Positions 47,471 to 60,203 of a DNA stretch of 64,000 nt are shown in pieces (the stretch's first letter is position 1; the number at the start of each line of letters is the position of its first letter). The translations under genes were made by a program, and so were the position numbers. The notes beneath the pieces were generated by a model, which saw nothing but the letters and a program-made list of their open reading frames with translations, was not told the origin of the DNA and did not search any database. The stretch is from the NCBI GenBank assembly GCA_022818135.1, contig JAFMSR010000003.1, positions 17,902,351 to 17,966,350 of the forward strand. The letters run 5' to 3'. The DNA comes from Saxidomus purpurata (lineage: Eukaryota > Mollusca > Bivalvia > Venerida > Veneridae).

Positions 47471-49779
47471 TGAAAGTCAGACAGTGGAATACAGTGGATG
47501 CTGCCCACCTGTTTTTCAAAAAATACAACCCGTCATAATGTGTGTATATAAACGTTTCACAAGACATGGTGTAAAGCACTGTTTACTGTATAAAGGGAAG
47601 TAACCATTGTGGGGAGATTACATGTTTTACTAACACACAGTTTACGACACTCTCTGGCCAAAAGAATTAGAACAGTAAGACTTGACACACTTTGGGAGAC
47701 TGTACAGGTAAAATGTTTTTACCAGGGATGAATTACAGGAACAGCAACAATGTAAATTTTTTCTAAACATAACTTAAATGAAATTTTAAACATGACAGTT
47801 TAACAAATCAAGGGCAGCAACTGCCACAAATTGTACATGTGGTTAATTTTTTTCTGCAGGAAAAAATTAATACAAGTCTGAAAATCTGAAGTAATGACAG
47901 AACGAAAAATAAGATTTCATAAAAATCACAAACTTTTCAATGCGAGGTTTTACACAACCAACACCGTCACAAAATGATTATCTATACAACTTACTCATAA
48001 TAATTTTTGTTTATTAACAAAATTTCACAACTCTAATTGCCCGTAAGAAAAATAAAATTCAATATTCCGGTACTGCAGTAAAATGATTCGGATTTTCGCT
48101 TTTTTATATGCAATACTGATAAATAAGCATTAAAGTATAAAAGAAACAAAAACAGACAGCTATTAATTTTACAACACAACCTTATCGTTCACAATACCAT
48201 GGAGAGATTTTAAGATATACCAGAATAAAAATACCTATTTGTTGCCTGTAGTCAAATAATGCAAAGATGTCCTGGAAACAGTTCCCATACAAAAACACTC
48301 TCATTTTTTAATGCCATAACGACAGGAACATTTTATACAACATATAATATACAATTATTGTTTTCCAGCCATGAATGATCCAAGCCCATAGTGTATTCCT
48401 GCATATTTCCAGCAACCTTTAACAAATGATAGTGACATCATAGCAGCTATATCTGGTCTACATCCATACCTACAGTCATTTCTACCATAATTATAAGTCA
48501 TTTCTACCATAATTATAAATCATAATAATAAAGCATTTTCAACATGCAGTCAAAACAATGTTAAAAGACAACTTCTGAAGAATGAACAACCTTCAAACAA
48601 AAACCTGGAGGAAGATAACACTGAACTATTCACCTATTGCAGAAACACTTGTGAATAAAAAACCACCTGTTAACAAACACCGGCTAGTGGTCTTTGTTCA
48701 CAAGTTTGACTGTATCAAGTATTTCCATATTTATGTATACAGATTGATCATTATAAATTTGTAATTGATTCAAATATTAAAATGCTAGTTTTACGTGCAC
48801 AGCACGCCTAAAAAATCTGTAACATTTTTACATTGTACACAGCAGTCTGATATGTTTACACAGTAAGCCAATTATGTTGTACACATTAGACTAAGTATGT
48901 TGTACACAGAAGATCAAATATAACTGTGTGCAAACCATACTGCACGAGAAATACTGATAACACAGCATCTTCAGCCCGTCTTGCAGATGATGAACATATA
49001 ACAACATATTTGTTTTGAATTCAGAACTGATGTGGGGTTGAAACAGCAGAGCAGTGTTTTATAAGATTTTGCACTACAAATATAGAATATTGCCTGTAAT
49101 TCCATTAACCCAGGTTAATGAGATGCACTTTTATCAATACTTTCCTCCTTATATAGTGATTCATTAAGGAATTTCTGAAGCTAAAATCAATTAAAACAAG
49201 TGAGCAAACTACCATAAATCAAATCACCCTGTAATTTTCATATCCCCATAAGTGCATATCTCTAGAATACAAAACAAAATTAAAACGTTTATATCTGCTG
49301 ACATTTACTTCGTCTCACGATACCTGCGGGGGGTTTTCTATAAACATTTATAACTAAAAGTAAACCAATCATTTTCAGCTTTTAACAATGGATTTCTTAT
49401 TGCTGGAAATATTTCACTAACATTGTATCTGTACATCTAAACAATGGATAAAAATGCCTTTTGTAGGAATTTTAAGTTTGTGGTTTACTTTGCCGACAAA
49501 ATTCACAAAATATTGCTGTCTATGAAAATCATTTTTCACAGTAAAAACAGAAAAATATGAGTTAGGATTTAACAAAGCATTTTAGCAGAGAAAACAAACT
49601 GGCAACAGTATGTTTACCAGTATCATTAACCATGAATTTACTGATTTGGCATCCAGCATGATATAAACTGAACGGATTTCAAATTTGTTCATATTGAAAT
49701 ACAATAGCAAAGAAGTTCTTCATTTCTAAACTTCGTTATCCTCCGTCTTACTAGTTATGTAGGATTTGTTCTCCCGCAT
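47471..49779. other. intergenic, no gene recognised
   Basis: AT-rich DNA without recognisable coding exons. A short duplication, CATTTCTACCATAATTATAA, occurs twice in tandem at about 48476-48520. The frame at 48582-48764 shows no family features. Confidence 0.5.
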
Positions 49780-50480
49780 TTTTTCAGGGGTATGCAGGCT
49801 AAAACATGCACTCCACACAATATCTCAATATCATAAACCTGTTCTCCATGTTGTTGAAGACAAGCTGAACAGCAATGAAATATAGCCCTATGAAGTGTAA
49901 ATTGTGACCTTGACTTTGAATGGAACTTGCAGAAATAGCACTCTGCACATAGTGTCATTATGGCGATCATTTTTGCAATCCTATGAGTGGTTTGAACAAT
50001 AAAAGAGTGGACACAAATACAGTTATATGAGTATCGATTCTGAACTGTAACATTGACCTTTAACGGAACAGAACATGCTAAAATATGCACTCTGCACGTA
50101 GTCTCAAAATTGCAAGCATTTGTGCCAAGTTCATTTCAAACTCTAAAAGTGATTAAAGTGGATTCTCGTGAACACAAGATATCGCCACACAAGCAAGTAC
50201 TCAGAAAATCATCGCAAATAATTTTTATTTAAAATACTTCAAACGATTCTAGTGATACAGACGGAACATTTAATACAGAAAATTTGATCCCTACATGTGA
50301 CCTTCACATTGAAGTGAGCTGACAGAAACAGACTCTGCACATTGTCATTTCATAGAAGACACTTGTGCAAAATTATGACAAAATCCTTCAAGCAGTTCCC
50401 AGAGGTATGTAATGACCAGGACTTGTGAGACAGACGGATAGACATCCTGAGCATAGTTATGTCTTCCCTAGCATGGGGTG
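49780..50480 (+). mobile_element. non-autonomous element with diverged internal units
   Basis: Three or four diverged units each contain a TGACCTT(G/T/C)AC..TTGAA..GGAAC block followed by A(A/G)CA..CACTCTGCAC(A/G)TAGT..TCA..ATCATTT..TGCAA. The region ends with GTGAGACAGACGGATAGACAT, a tail type shared with other elements in this window (compare 30.47 and 63.46 kb). The minus-strand 111-codon frame here follows the repeat and is not a gene. Confidence 0.55.
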
Positions 50481-51204
50481 GGAGGAGAAAGGAAACATAA
50501 TTATTTAAAAAAAAAATCATTCACACGAAACCTAACAAAGCATGTGCAATTTTTTATGTTTTTTTTTTTTTTAACTGGACATGCAACTATAGTACAGTAT
50601 ATAAGTTTATATCTGAATGCAACCTTTTTACATGTGTTCAAAATGTACATGTCAAATGACCGTAACAGAAATCATTAAGACTTTCAGCAGTACACGATAT
50701 TTACAAAATGTTTTCCATTACAGTGAGTGTTAGTTTTCACTAACTTCAACATTTACACACATATAATACTGTTATAGCTGCTAATGTGGCACTGAAATAT
50801 ACTAAATGACAATCATTATGAATAATGTAAATTATGTAATTTTTGTGTGATAAAATTTTCACAATTTTTGAGCAGACAGACCAATTCGTAAATTTTAAAT
50901 TCACAAAAGGAAAATTCTCCGAGAGTAAAAATATGTCAATGAATCTTTCGTGAGATTTTTAAATTATCGAAGAGGGAAATTTGCAAAAATAGCAAAAAAT
51001 AAAACATCGAGAACATGACCCAATTTACAGTTCTTGTAATACTATACAACAAGCTTAAACTGCAAAGTTATAATGTATTTATTTTTATCTATTTTATCTT
51101 TACCAATGAATGAAGAACAGTTTTATCCAGGCTTACACAAGGTATAAGGACCACAATGAAAATAAGAGTAGTGAGATAATCTTTACTCTTTTTTTTTGTG
51201 TTAT
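50481..51204. other. intergenic, no gene recognised
   Basis: AT-rich with A and T homopolymers (about 50509 and 50562). I see no exon, RNA gene or clear element. Confidence 0.5.
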
Positions 51205-51310
51205 CATTGTGGCCTTGACTTTGAATGGAACTTGCAGAAATAGCACTCTGCACATAGTGTCAATATGTTGATCATTTCTGCAATCCTACGAGTTGTTCAA
51301 ACGATAATTC
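51205..51310 (+). repeat. second copy of the 49.9-kb element unit
   Basis: About 100 bp, from GGCCTTGACTTTGAATGGAA through CACATAGTGTCAATATG to GCAATCCTACGAG, is nearly identical to 49910-49990. Being a single unit without the rest of the element, it is a fragment or a separate insertion. Confidence 0.8.
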
Positions 51311-54300
51311 AATTATAATCCAAACATTAAACGATAACAATAATTAACATAATGTTCTTTGATTCATTCATGCATATTGTTGTATTGTTAATTGTTTGTT
51401 TATGAAATTTGCCATGTTGATTTTGCATTTTATGATGAATAAATCTATCTATCCATCTATAACTGAACATACGACTGGGTGAGAATGCTACGTTACATGG
51501 TTTTTTTTGCCCAAAGTAAAATCAACAGTTTTATCAATTTGATGTGGCTTGTGCAGTTTTGCAGAAATCAAATTCAATTGGTCAATTTATTTAATTGCAA
51601 TCTGACATATGATACGACACCAAATATATGTAAATACACATTTCAGTTCAAATTTTGATAATTAGGCCAATGAGGTAAAAATTCCAGTCCTCAAATTCAG
51701 ACAGATACAGAGTATTTCGATTCAGGGTCTGTACTGGTCTATTCTTTCTTTGAGCCATTTTTTCCATGCAGTGCAATTTAGCACACACAGTACCTGATGT
51801 ACTACGAGGGTGTAACCATCTTAATTTTTCTTGAACTAGTTTGCTAAATTAAATTTGGTATGGGGCAACAGCTAAAACTCCATATAAAGTCTTTTTAAAA
51901 ATCAAATTCATTATAAACCTTAGCATTCAATCTAAAAATATATTTTCTGGCATAGATTTAAAACACAGGAAACAAAATATACACGATATTTGCGTGAAAA
52001 AAAATGCCAATGAAGTTAATAATTTATGAACACACAGCATTTTGTACAAGATTTAAAATCAATCTTTCCAGCACTGTAAAACTGCCTTATTGCACAGGGA
52101 TAATACAGAAAACAAAATGCAAGTACAAATAAATTAAAATTCAAAAGAAAAAAAAAGAATTGTTCACTGGTATATGCTGAAGTAATTGTCACAACTGAAA
52201 TGCCATTTACAAAGACAAAAGTGGCATGTACATGCCTACAACACAGTATGTAAAATGGAGTGTATTTAGACATATGCAATGAACTATTTGGGGATGTGTT
52301 CTAAATTCAAAGTAGGACATTATAAAAGTTCTGTATATGTGTCAAAACAACCTTACGATTAAGACATGCCTAAACACACACACATTTACACAGCGCAAGT
52401 GTGTATGAACACAACTGGACAAAAGACTGTCTAATTCATATCATTCAGTCTAAACTATAACCTTCTTTCGTAAATTCATAATAGACATGTACTCTTTTAA
52501 AGCTAGATAACAGAACAATTGAATAAACCTTTATATGTATCACAACTGGCATTCTATTCAGTCTGGACTTTATGTTCAGCTGGCACAACACTACATATAA
52601 GTGATGCACAATCAAAAAGTACAATACAAACAACTACATGTACATTGTCCTATGACCTATGGAAATGTGATAAACAGTAACTGGGTATTTGACTCATACT
52701 GATGTTTAGCTTTTCTTATTTGAAAAAAAATTACAAGGGCTTCTTAGAATATTTTAGCACTTCCTCTAACAAAAGTATGAACATTTAAAAGGCAATTAAC
52801 AGTACAGTACTAGCCCCAGTACACTCTGCAAATAAAAGATACCTTTTTCTGCTTTTGGGATGTTTCTGAATCTGAAGTCAATTCCAAGATCCCTGCAATT
52901 TCTATCACTGAAGGCTAGCCCTTCACATGACTAGATACATGTGGTAAGATGAAAAAATACTGTCTTAAACTACTGATGATACACAGCCTAAAAAAGTGAA
53001 TGCACTGTCAAGTCATTAAAAACTTAACATTTTTCTGAAACTCAGCCTCTGACCTGCTCACTATCCATCTTCTTAGATATAACTGCAACAAATAGTGACT
53101 TATTTATTTTCTGTTTTTCATATTCAATTTGAAGCAAATTTTATAAAGGTCCGTCCATGAGAGCATTTATATTAGCTTGTTTTCTTGGACGAGACCTTCT
53201 GTTTTCATAGTACATCTGCATTATATTTAAATGAAATCTACCATTCATGGATGTTTGTTACAAATGATTTCATTAGCTGGTTTAATAAACTTAAATGTTT
53301 TAACCAATGAGTATTGCTTTTACATACTGACACATCCAAATCATGAACTGTAGTTACCAAATTCTGTACAATTTTGATCATGAAACATAAGTAATTATGT
53401 GAAGGTAATATACATTAAACTAAAGCTATAAATAGTTTATGACATAAGTATAACAATTACATGCTACAAATTTAAAGCTTCTTTTACATAAAAATATACC
53501 TAATTTTCAATTAAACATGTATAGAAGCTCCAAATAATTGCCCCTCATTGCAAATACCAACAAATTACCCTTTTTGTCTCAGCAAAAGGAAGAAACAGAA
53601 GTGGTATCAATATTAAAAGACCACAGCAACCAGTACAAGCGCTACCAGTTTATTCTGTCTCTGGTTGTCTGGGGTGGAGTACAATATCCTTACTGGCTGC
53701 AAAAGCTTAACAATGGTTTTCGTACAGCGGAGCTAATAAATGCCATTATTAAGGTACATCTATCATGTTTTAAGAAAGGAATTGTGTTATCTTCAGCCAT
53801 TTACAGTTCCTATCTATGTCAGCCACTGATCTTAGACAACAAATACTGTTGTATCGTAACCAACCATAAACCTGTATGTAACAATTCGCTCTTCCATTTT
53901 TCATCTCACAAATTTTTCACTTGTTTTACAGAAATACCTTTTTTTTTTTGCCAATTCTACTACACAAAGTAAAATACAACATTCACAGAAGCTTCCTGAT
54001 TTCAGTTGCTTGCAATTGTTTCTGAGTAAATAATTATGGAGACAGAAAATGGCCAAAACGCCACCACTCTACATTTTCATGAAATTCAAAACCATGCAAA
54101 TAATCTGTTCATTACTAGAACAAATGGTCCTAAATTTCAACATAACATTTTAATGATCATTTCCTGAACCACATAATTGTGTGTAATTTTCCTAAATTCA
54201 GGTGACAGTTCAGCAGGATTTTTTAATCTACAACACATCTTTCAATGTGGATGGCACCAAAGTGCAGATCATGATCAGACAGTGTCAATGTATTAGCTGA

Positions 54301-55768
54301 TCATAATCTACACTCATCACATCAGCAATTTAGCGAAAGTCTTCTAAATATATCACTAAGAACTGTTCTAAAGCAGCAGGTGAGAACGTTATTAACTAAA
54401 GGCAGAAATGTGAAAATCGAAAATCAACACCTAAGTTCATACAACCTGTTTACGTAACATGAACTACACCTACACAAGCCTTGATTCTAGAGCAAACATT
54501 CTAATTTCTCTTAACATTACTGTGAAATATCACCTGATACACTCTAGGGAGGTAGGACTCTGTATTTCCCGATGTTTATTGCTATGTGAATTATTCGTAC
54601 ACTAAGTATGAACACAAGAAAAACACACAAAAATGGTAAAGTAAACTAAACTGACACATACATAAATATTTCGAGAGCATTTTATGTCATTATGTGATTC
54701 TTAAATTCTAGATCTAAAATTCAGATATGGTGTAAATTTCTTAAAAATTCTGATTTAAACCACATTTTCAATTTCTAGACTTCTTTCCTGCCGTATGCAC
54801 CTGTTTAAATTAGCCATGAAATAGTGTCTGAACAGTATTGAGTTTTCCATAATAATCGGTAATAACATAATTATTATACTTACAACTTCCATTATGGGAT
54901 TTTTTAAAATGCTCACAAATCTTAAAATGTTCAGTAAAACTGTTCTAAACGCTCTGTAACCATGGTAACTGTTAACATGGTTGAAAATAGTGTTTTAACA
55001 TCTAGGAAACAGTCACCAATATTACATCAACATTCCTTGTACCTGATATTTTGTGATAATCTTGAACCCCAAATTTGCACCCCTCCTCACTTAAATGGCA
55101 AAATATATACCGTAAATATAACTTTGTCTTACACAACAAATCTCATGTAAAAAGATAAATGAATTTTTAAGAATCATTTAAAAACAAGAAAAATTTAAAG
55201 CGTTGAATTCAGACTGGAAGAATTCAAAATCAGAATCTTGCGTCAATTCTAGGTTAAACTTGAATTGTTCTAAATCTTACCCTTCTAAATTTCTAGAATG
55301 GACTTGCCAATCTTCCAATTTGGACAGTACCATTAATTGTTCAAAGGGGTGTCTGTTTTATTTTCATTGTCGGGGGCATGCTGGCTGATCATGATCTGCA
55401 CTGGTCGTAAAGGCAGAACTATTTGCCGCCATAAAGGTAATGTTCAACGAGTGCATAAAAAAAAACTGTATAATTGCACAAAAAAAAAAGGTTTGAACAC
55501 ATCATGTAATACCTATTTCAACTTCAAGACTTACTTATATAATCCTATTCTACAATAATGTAAACAAATTTTAGAATTGAGTATCAACTATAATTAACCT
55601 ATCTTTGGTATATACTGAGATGCAGGATGGCCTGAGAGATCCACTGGAACTCTTCAAAATGATACATAACCCACACAAAAATTTAAAGTTGTACATTTAG
55701 GCAATAAAATCACTAGAAAAATGTAATACTTTATACCCGAAAGACCAGTAACATTGTTACAAGCTCTC
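51311..55768. other. intergenic and probable FRS2 3' UTR, no gene recognised
   Basis: The 3' UTR of the minus-strand FRS2 gene must begin at 55768 and run leftward. One AATAAA on that strand is at 55357-55362 (plus-strand TTTATT), about 410 nt past the stop, a weak candidate end. The 144-codon plus-strand frame at 53538-53972 has no known domain and odd composition. Nothing else in this stretch is supportable. Confidence 0.5.
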
Positions 55769-57163
55769 TTAGTTAATTGTGCTGTTATGCCGTGTCTTTC
55801 TCAACCCTTCCTCGTTCTCACTGACTGGCTTGGCAGAATTGGACAGAGCAACTGTACGATTAAAGTCAATCATGGCATAACTCTCTGTACGCTTGCTTGG
55901 TGAGTCTGGTACGGTGAAAGAAACTGACATTGCTGAGCCAGTCGCCCCCTGTACAGTATCTCCTTCAGTTTTATTGACGTCTATTTCAATATAGTTCAGC
56001 TCTCCAGGATTTGACAGTCTTTGCACTGAATTATTGCCATTATTAGAGCCAAACCCACCAGAGGGATTCATACTCACTGGGCTAGGATCTGGGATATTTG
56101 TAAAACTTGCAGCACCCACGTTTGCGTAATTTTGTTCAATACTGAGTTTACGAACCAATCGGTTCTTTCTCATAGCTTCACTTTGCATAGCACCGTTCAG
56201 AGATGCTGAGTCAAGCTTCCCATTGATGGGAGCTTTATCTTTTATCTTTCCTTCAGCATCAAGATTTATATAATTCGGATGGGAGTTATCGTCTGCCGTT
56301 TCTGTAAACACGTCAAGATCCGCATAATTCAACTGAACCTCATCTATTTCCAGCCCGTTCTGACTTTCGGAGCCTGTATAGCTATCTCTATTGTCGGCAT
56401 GAGCTACATTACCATTGGCAACAGGCTCTATAGCTGATGCACCATCACAGGCATCAAATATATTCTCAGTTGACCTTGGAAGGTCAAGGTCCGCATAATT
56501 CACAGTGTCAGGTTTTGGTGGAGCTGGAGCCATAGGTGGATCATGTAAAAAGTCGATTAAAGCACTGACTTCATCCACTGGTTCGTTTCTAGCGCTCACC
56601 TGATTTGGACCAGTGTTTATGTAATTTGGAGTAGAGTCTTCCTGTTGAGTATTGCCGTTCTGATTCATATACAGATGTTGATCATATGGCACAACATTCA
56701 CCCGACCAGCTCCTGACAATCTAATACCAGCCGGTTCATGCGGATCCACAAGTGACGTCGGACGACTAGCAGCACGAGGGTTTATAACAGCCGTTCCATT
56801 TACCATTGTCTGACTAGCCCTCAGATGAGCATTTTGTGCACTCTGACCAACATTTTGTATTGCTTCTTGGACTAGATTAAACAGCTCTTCGGCTCTGTGA
56901 CACTTGAACGCATATATCCCCGACCCTGTGGGGCACCTGCGTCCGCTCTCAAAGGAAAATAATTCCTCATCAAAACCATATCTTCTTAGACATCTTAATG
57001 GCCACCTGATAGGTTCTTTCCCTTTCTGATAAAATATTAGGTCACTTTCAGTCACTTCTATCTTTCCGGGGCTTATTTCGGCTCCAAGGTCATTGACATT
57101 GTGAACTCGGAAGATTCTCCCATTGGCGTCATGTGGCAAGTTCTTTGACAGGTAGCAACCCAT
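55769..57163 (-). CDS. frs2: FRS2-type FGF receptor substrate (PTB adaptor)
   Basis: A 464-residue docking protein that links FGF receptors and other receptor tyrosine kinases to Ras/MAPK at the plasma membrane. MGCYLS gives N-myristoylation at Gly2 with Cys3 as a possible palmitoylation site, which fixes the start. A PTB (IRS-type) domain spans about 14-105, with CLRRYGFDEELFSFESGRRC and AFKCHRAEELFNLVQE close to vertebrate FRS2. The disordered tail holds YxN Grb2-type sites at Y165, Y181, Y298 and Y346, and SHP2-type sites at Y391 (YIEI) and Y429 (YAMI). The C-terminus (RTESYAMIDFNRT, RKTRHNST) matches vertebrate FRS2. Vertebrate FRS2 is about 500 residues, so this copy is full length. Coding is in one exon, preceded by a splice acceptor 11 nt before the ATG. 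Whether it is FRS2 or the FRS2/FRS3 pre-duplicate cannot be settled here; the latter is expected in a mollusc. Confidence 0.95.
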   Translation of the reverse strand: MGCYLSKNLPHDANGRIFRVHNVNDLGAEISPGKIEVTESDLIFYQKGKEPIRWPLRCLRRYGFDEELFSFESGRRCPTGSGIYAFKCHRAEELFNLVQEAIQNVGQSAQNAHLRASQTMVNGTAVINPRAASRPTSLVDPHEPAGIRLSGAGRVNVVPYDQHLYMNQNGNTQQEDSTPNYINTGPNQVSARNEPVDEVSALIDFLHDPPMAPAPPKPDTVNYADLDLPRSTENIFDACDGASAIEPVANGNVAHADNRDSYTGSESQNGLEIDEVQLNYADLDVFTETADDNSHPNYINLDAEGKIKDKAPINGKLDSASLNGAMQSEAMRKNRLVRKLSIEQNYANVGAASFTNIPDPSPVSMNPSGGFGSNNGNNSVQRLSNPGELNYIEIDVNKTEGDTVQGATGSAMSVSFTVPDSPSKRTESYAMIDFNRTVALSNSAKPVSENEEGLRKTRHNSTIN

Positions 57164-57173
57164 AGTTATAGTC

Positions 57174-57182
57174 CCTGAAACA
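57174..57182 (-). other. frs2: splice acceptor 5' of the FRS2 coding exon
   Basis: On the minus strand the sequence reads CTGTTTCAG|GGACTATAACTATG, with the acceptor AG at 57175-57176. The 5' UTR is therefore probably split, with upstream non-coding exon(s) further right, so the promoter lies at an unknown distance and may be outside the window. Confidence 0.7.
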
Positions 57183-58219
57183 GATTGGGAAAAGTTTACT
57201 TCAATACGCTAAAAATATAACTAATACCAGCAGTAGTGCAAACATAACAAGAGGGGCCATAATGACCCTTAATCACTTAACAGAGACTGTTTGCAAGGAA
57301 TTGTCAGATCTGCATGAACTAAATTAAATGCAAACACAATATCCATCTTGTGTAGGTTTTGACTAAATTTCCCAACAAATCATATGTCATCTCAGGAGAC
57401 TTTAAAAGAGAATTGTATTGTAATACTTGACTTGGTTACCTGGTTTCTGATCCTAATTGACTCATTATCAAACCTGAATGTATTTTTCTAATGAAAACCC
57501 TAGTTTCATTAAGATTGGCAGAAAAAAACAAGATGAATACACCTCTAATGTACAGCCACCTTCAATAAAAGACCTTTCGTTTTGCACTGTATGTTTGCAC
57601 TACATATTTTGGGCCAACCAACAAGCTTACAAACTAAAAAGCGTCATTTGAAACTGACTAATTATGTTAAATCAAATAATGTCACTCACTTTTTCTACAT
57701 ATCTGAAAAAAAAATTTTTTAAGCTTCCTAAAGTCACTTGACAAAAATGTTCTATTAGCCTAAATTCCAAACTGAACAGCTTAAATCTTTAGTGAATAAT
57801 GTCTGAATACAATGTATAACTTTTCAAGTTGTTTTTGTTTCACAACTATCCCAGTCTCCCTGCAATCATTACTGAGTGCCAAGAGAAAAGTTTATAGACC
57901 AATAAATTCTTGTAACTTTGTCACTACAGTATCAGATTGGTGTAGCTGCCAATACTTGGCGACAATTTTCTTTTCTTTCTTGAAGCTGTTAATTCGTACT
58001 CACATTATTCTTCAAAATGTTATTGCTTAATATTTATTCAGTAGCAACAAAACTAGAGGTGATAAGGAATACATGTACAGTCAAACATTAAGCAAAGAAT
58101 TACATTAAAGGTCCATTACTGAGACCAAATCGATTTATCTTTTAAATCTGGAACTGTAACGGAAAAATATGACATACCGGTACTGCATCGAATGTAACCA
58201 TATTGTGTTGAAAATTTGA
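57183..58219. other. probable 5' intron of FRS2, with an element fragment
   Basis: No coding exon is visible. At 57248, AA|CAAGAGGGGCCATAATGACC starts a short copy of the CAAGAGGGCCA element family seen at 31.3 and 63.2 kb; it fades within about 100-150 bp. Other open frames are chance openings. Confidence 0.5.
57248..57390. mobile_element. CAAGAGGGGCCA element, truncated copy
   Basis: The element start has the same CAAGAGGG-GCCA layout and an AA just before it, but the CTATATCGCTCACC motif is only partly preserved (CTTAATCACTTAAC). The right border is my estimate. Confidence 0.45.
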
Positions 58220-58675
58220 GTTATAACTAGGGGTGTCACGTTTACACGTGTACACGGAAGCGTTTCGATTAGCAGCGCTAAACGTTTAGTAACTTGGGTA
58301 TCCGTTTACAAGTAAAATAACACATACAACAGCTTAGTTAATAACATCTACCTTATTATTGAAACAGACAACGTACTATTACTCATATAAGTCACATGAT
58401 TGAAAATATATGTATTATATATGGTCGCTGAATTTGTATTCATGTATCGGGGCGATCTGGATGTCTACATAGCCAAATGATTACATATCTAAAACGACAG
58501 ACATATTTAAACAGGTATGTAACATTTTTTACTTCAAAGAATATTGTTTTGAACGCAGCATACATGATGATTTACTGGAACTGATGTAAACAATGTGTAA
58601 ACGGATCCGTTTCGTTTAGTGATAGACGTGTATACGTTTACCAAATTCCCTTAACGTGACACCCCTAGTTATAAC
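58220..58675. mobile_element. hAT-type MITE with 8-bp target duplication
   Basis: The element (58228-58667, 440 bp) has 13-bp terminal inverted repeats, TAGGGGTGTCACG and CGTGACACCCCTA, flanked by GTTATAAC at 58220-58227 and 58668-58675. An 8-bp duplication and TAGGG ends are diagnostic of the hAT superfamily. Inside are several CGTTTAC/GTAAACG motifs in both orientations near the ends. There is no transposase, so it depends on an autonomous relative. Its intact ends and duplication suggest a fairly recent insertion. Confidence 0.92.
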
Positions 58676-60203
58676 AAAAGAATTAATAAATTATATTTTG
58701 CCTTTTCAAAAACGAAAGTAGGTTTTCCAGTTTCCAAATATCATTGTCATTTTCCAAAAGTCTACCAGAAAGAGGCTGTAAATAGGTTGTACATAAATAA
58801 GCATGCCTACTTTCAATTATAGATGAAAGAACTTTACTTCCAATGATATGCAACGTATGTCTCGGACTGTTTACAATATGCAATAAAGTGAAAGTAGGAC
58901 AAAAAGACCACCCAGGATAATCTAAGGAAATACAAAAACATTAACTCGTTTTTCTGCAGCAGTATTTCAAACAGAGAAATACTTTACAGCTATTGTACAG
59001 TTTCAAACTGTATTTCCCTGTTACAATTCCAGATTTAAAAGAAAATTCAATTTGGTCTTAGTAATGGTCCTTTTAAATTGATAATTTCTTGATAGCTGTA
59101 TTTTCAAGTTTTTTAACTTTTATTGACACAGAATATCATTTCGATTTATCTTAGTAATGGACCTTTAAAAGTGGACTGATTAAAATGGTATATCAGGAGA
59201 CATCAATATTGGTTTCTTCAGGCAGATGACTGTTTAACTGAGGTGACTAAAACATTTTGTTCAACTGTAATACCTTGTAACACTGGCATTATTCTTACAG
59301 TGAACAAGAATCAACTTGAAACAGATCAAGTGGCCATTTTGCATAGCTTTGGAAAGCATATGGATCAGTTAGTTCTAATCACAATTATCAAAATTACAAG
59401 AAATGAACCTTTGAAAATTTTGGCAAATAAGATTTAAAATAGGGTTGGTAGCTATTTTCTTTTCAGCTTATACAGAGAAATTGACTGTGTTTTTTCCTTG
59501 AATTTGCTACTTATCCCCAAGGAATTATTCTACCTAATAAAAGAATAAACCACACACAAATGTACTAACTTAATTTTATCTGGTGCTCTACCAATCTATT
59601 TGTATGAAAATTAAAACAGATAATAAAGCTCACAAAAAATTTAATAATTTATTCCTGTACAGTATATGGCTCTCAAAGCCTTTCTAATATAATTTTGTCC
59701 GCACGAAGATTGAAAAATTTTGCTTCAATAAAACTCACCTTACATGTATGTACCCCCTCTGCTCAATTCTATACTCCTGGTAAATGTAATAAACCTTACC
59801 TAAAATATTTACTTTCCCTAACTCTATAAAACAAACTGATGCTGTGATTTAAGTATCCAGTTGAAAGCATTTAAATACACAATTTACATCAATAAAATAC
59901 TATATTCGATCAGTGCTCATGTGTAAGATTTCAAGGTTATATTCATCAAAGTATGATGCACACAGGTGTTCAAATTTCACTAGTATTGCATTTTGTTTTG
60001 AATGTTCTTCCATTAATAAGGTCAGGATATTGATCGATACCATGTAGCTTCCAATATTAAAGTCAAAGGAAGAGTAATATATTTCATTATCATTAAATCC
60101 TTTGCTAATAAATTCTTTTAAAACAAAATCAAGAAAATTATAGAATCTGGCATTTATAAGAAGTCAAAACTGTGAGACAGCAGAACTAAATCAAGCAATG
60201 ATT
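58676..60203. other. non-coding upstream of FRS2
   Basis: No supportable gene. TTAGTAATGG(T/A)CCTTTTAAA-like text occurs at about 59057 and 59150 on the plus strand, a loose direct repeat of unknown nature. Frames at 58683-58883 and 59243-59437 have no family features. Confidence 0.45.

Noticed and set aside
49755..50090. Minus-strand 111-codon Cys/His-rich frame as a zinc-finger gene
   Set aside because: It runs through repeated element units and the Cys/His spacing fits no zinc-finger pattern.
53538..53972. 144-codon plus-strand frame as a gene
   Set aside because: It has no recognisable domain, composition typical of translated AT-rich non-coding DNA, and probably lies opposite the FRS2 3' UTR or in intergenic DNA.
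55769..57163. IRS or DOK family adaptor
   Set aside because: There is no PH domain, the N-terminus is myristoylatable, and both PTB and C-terminal strings match FRS2.
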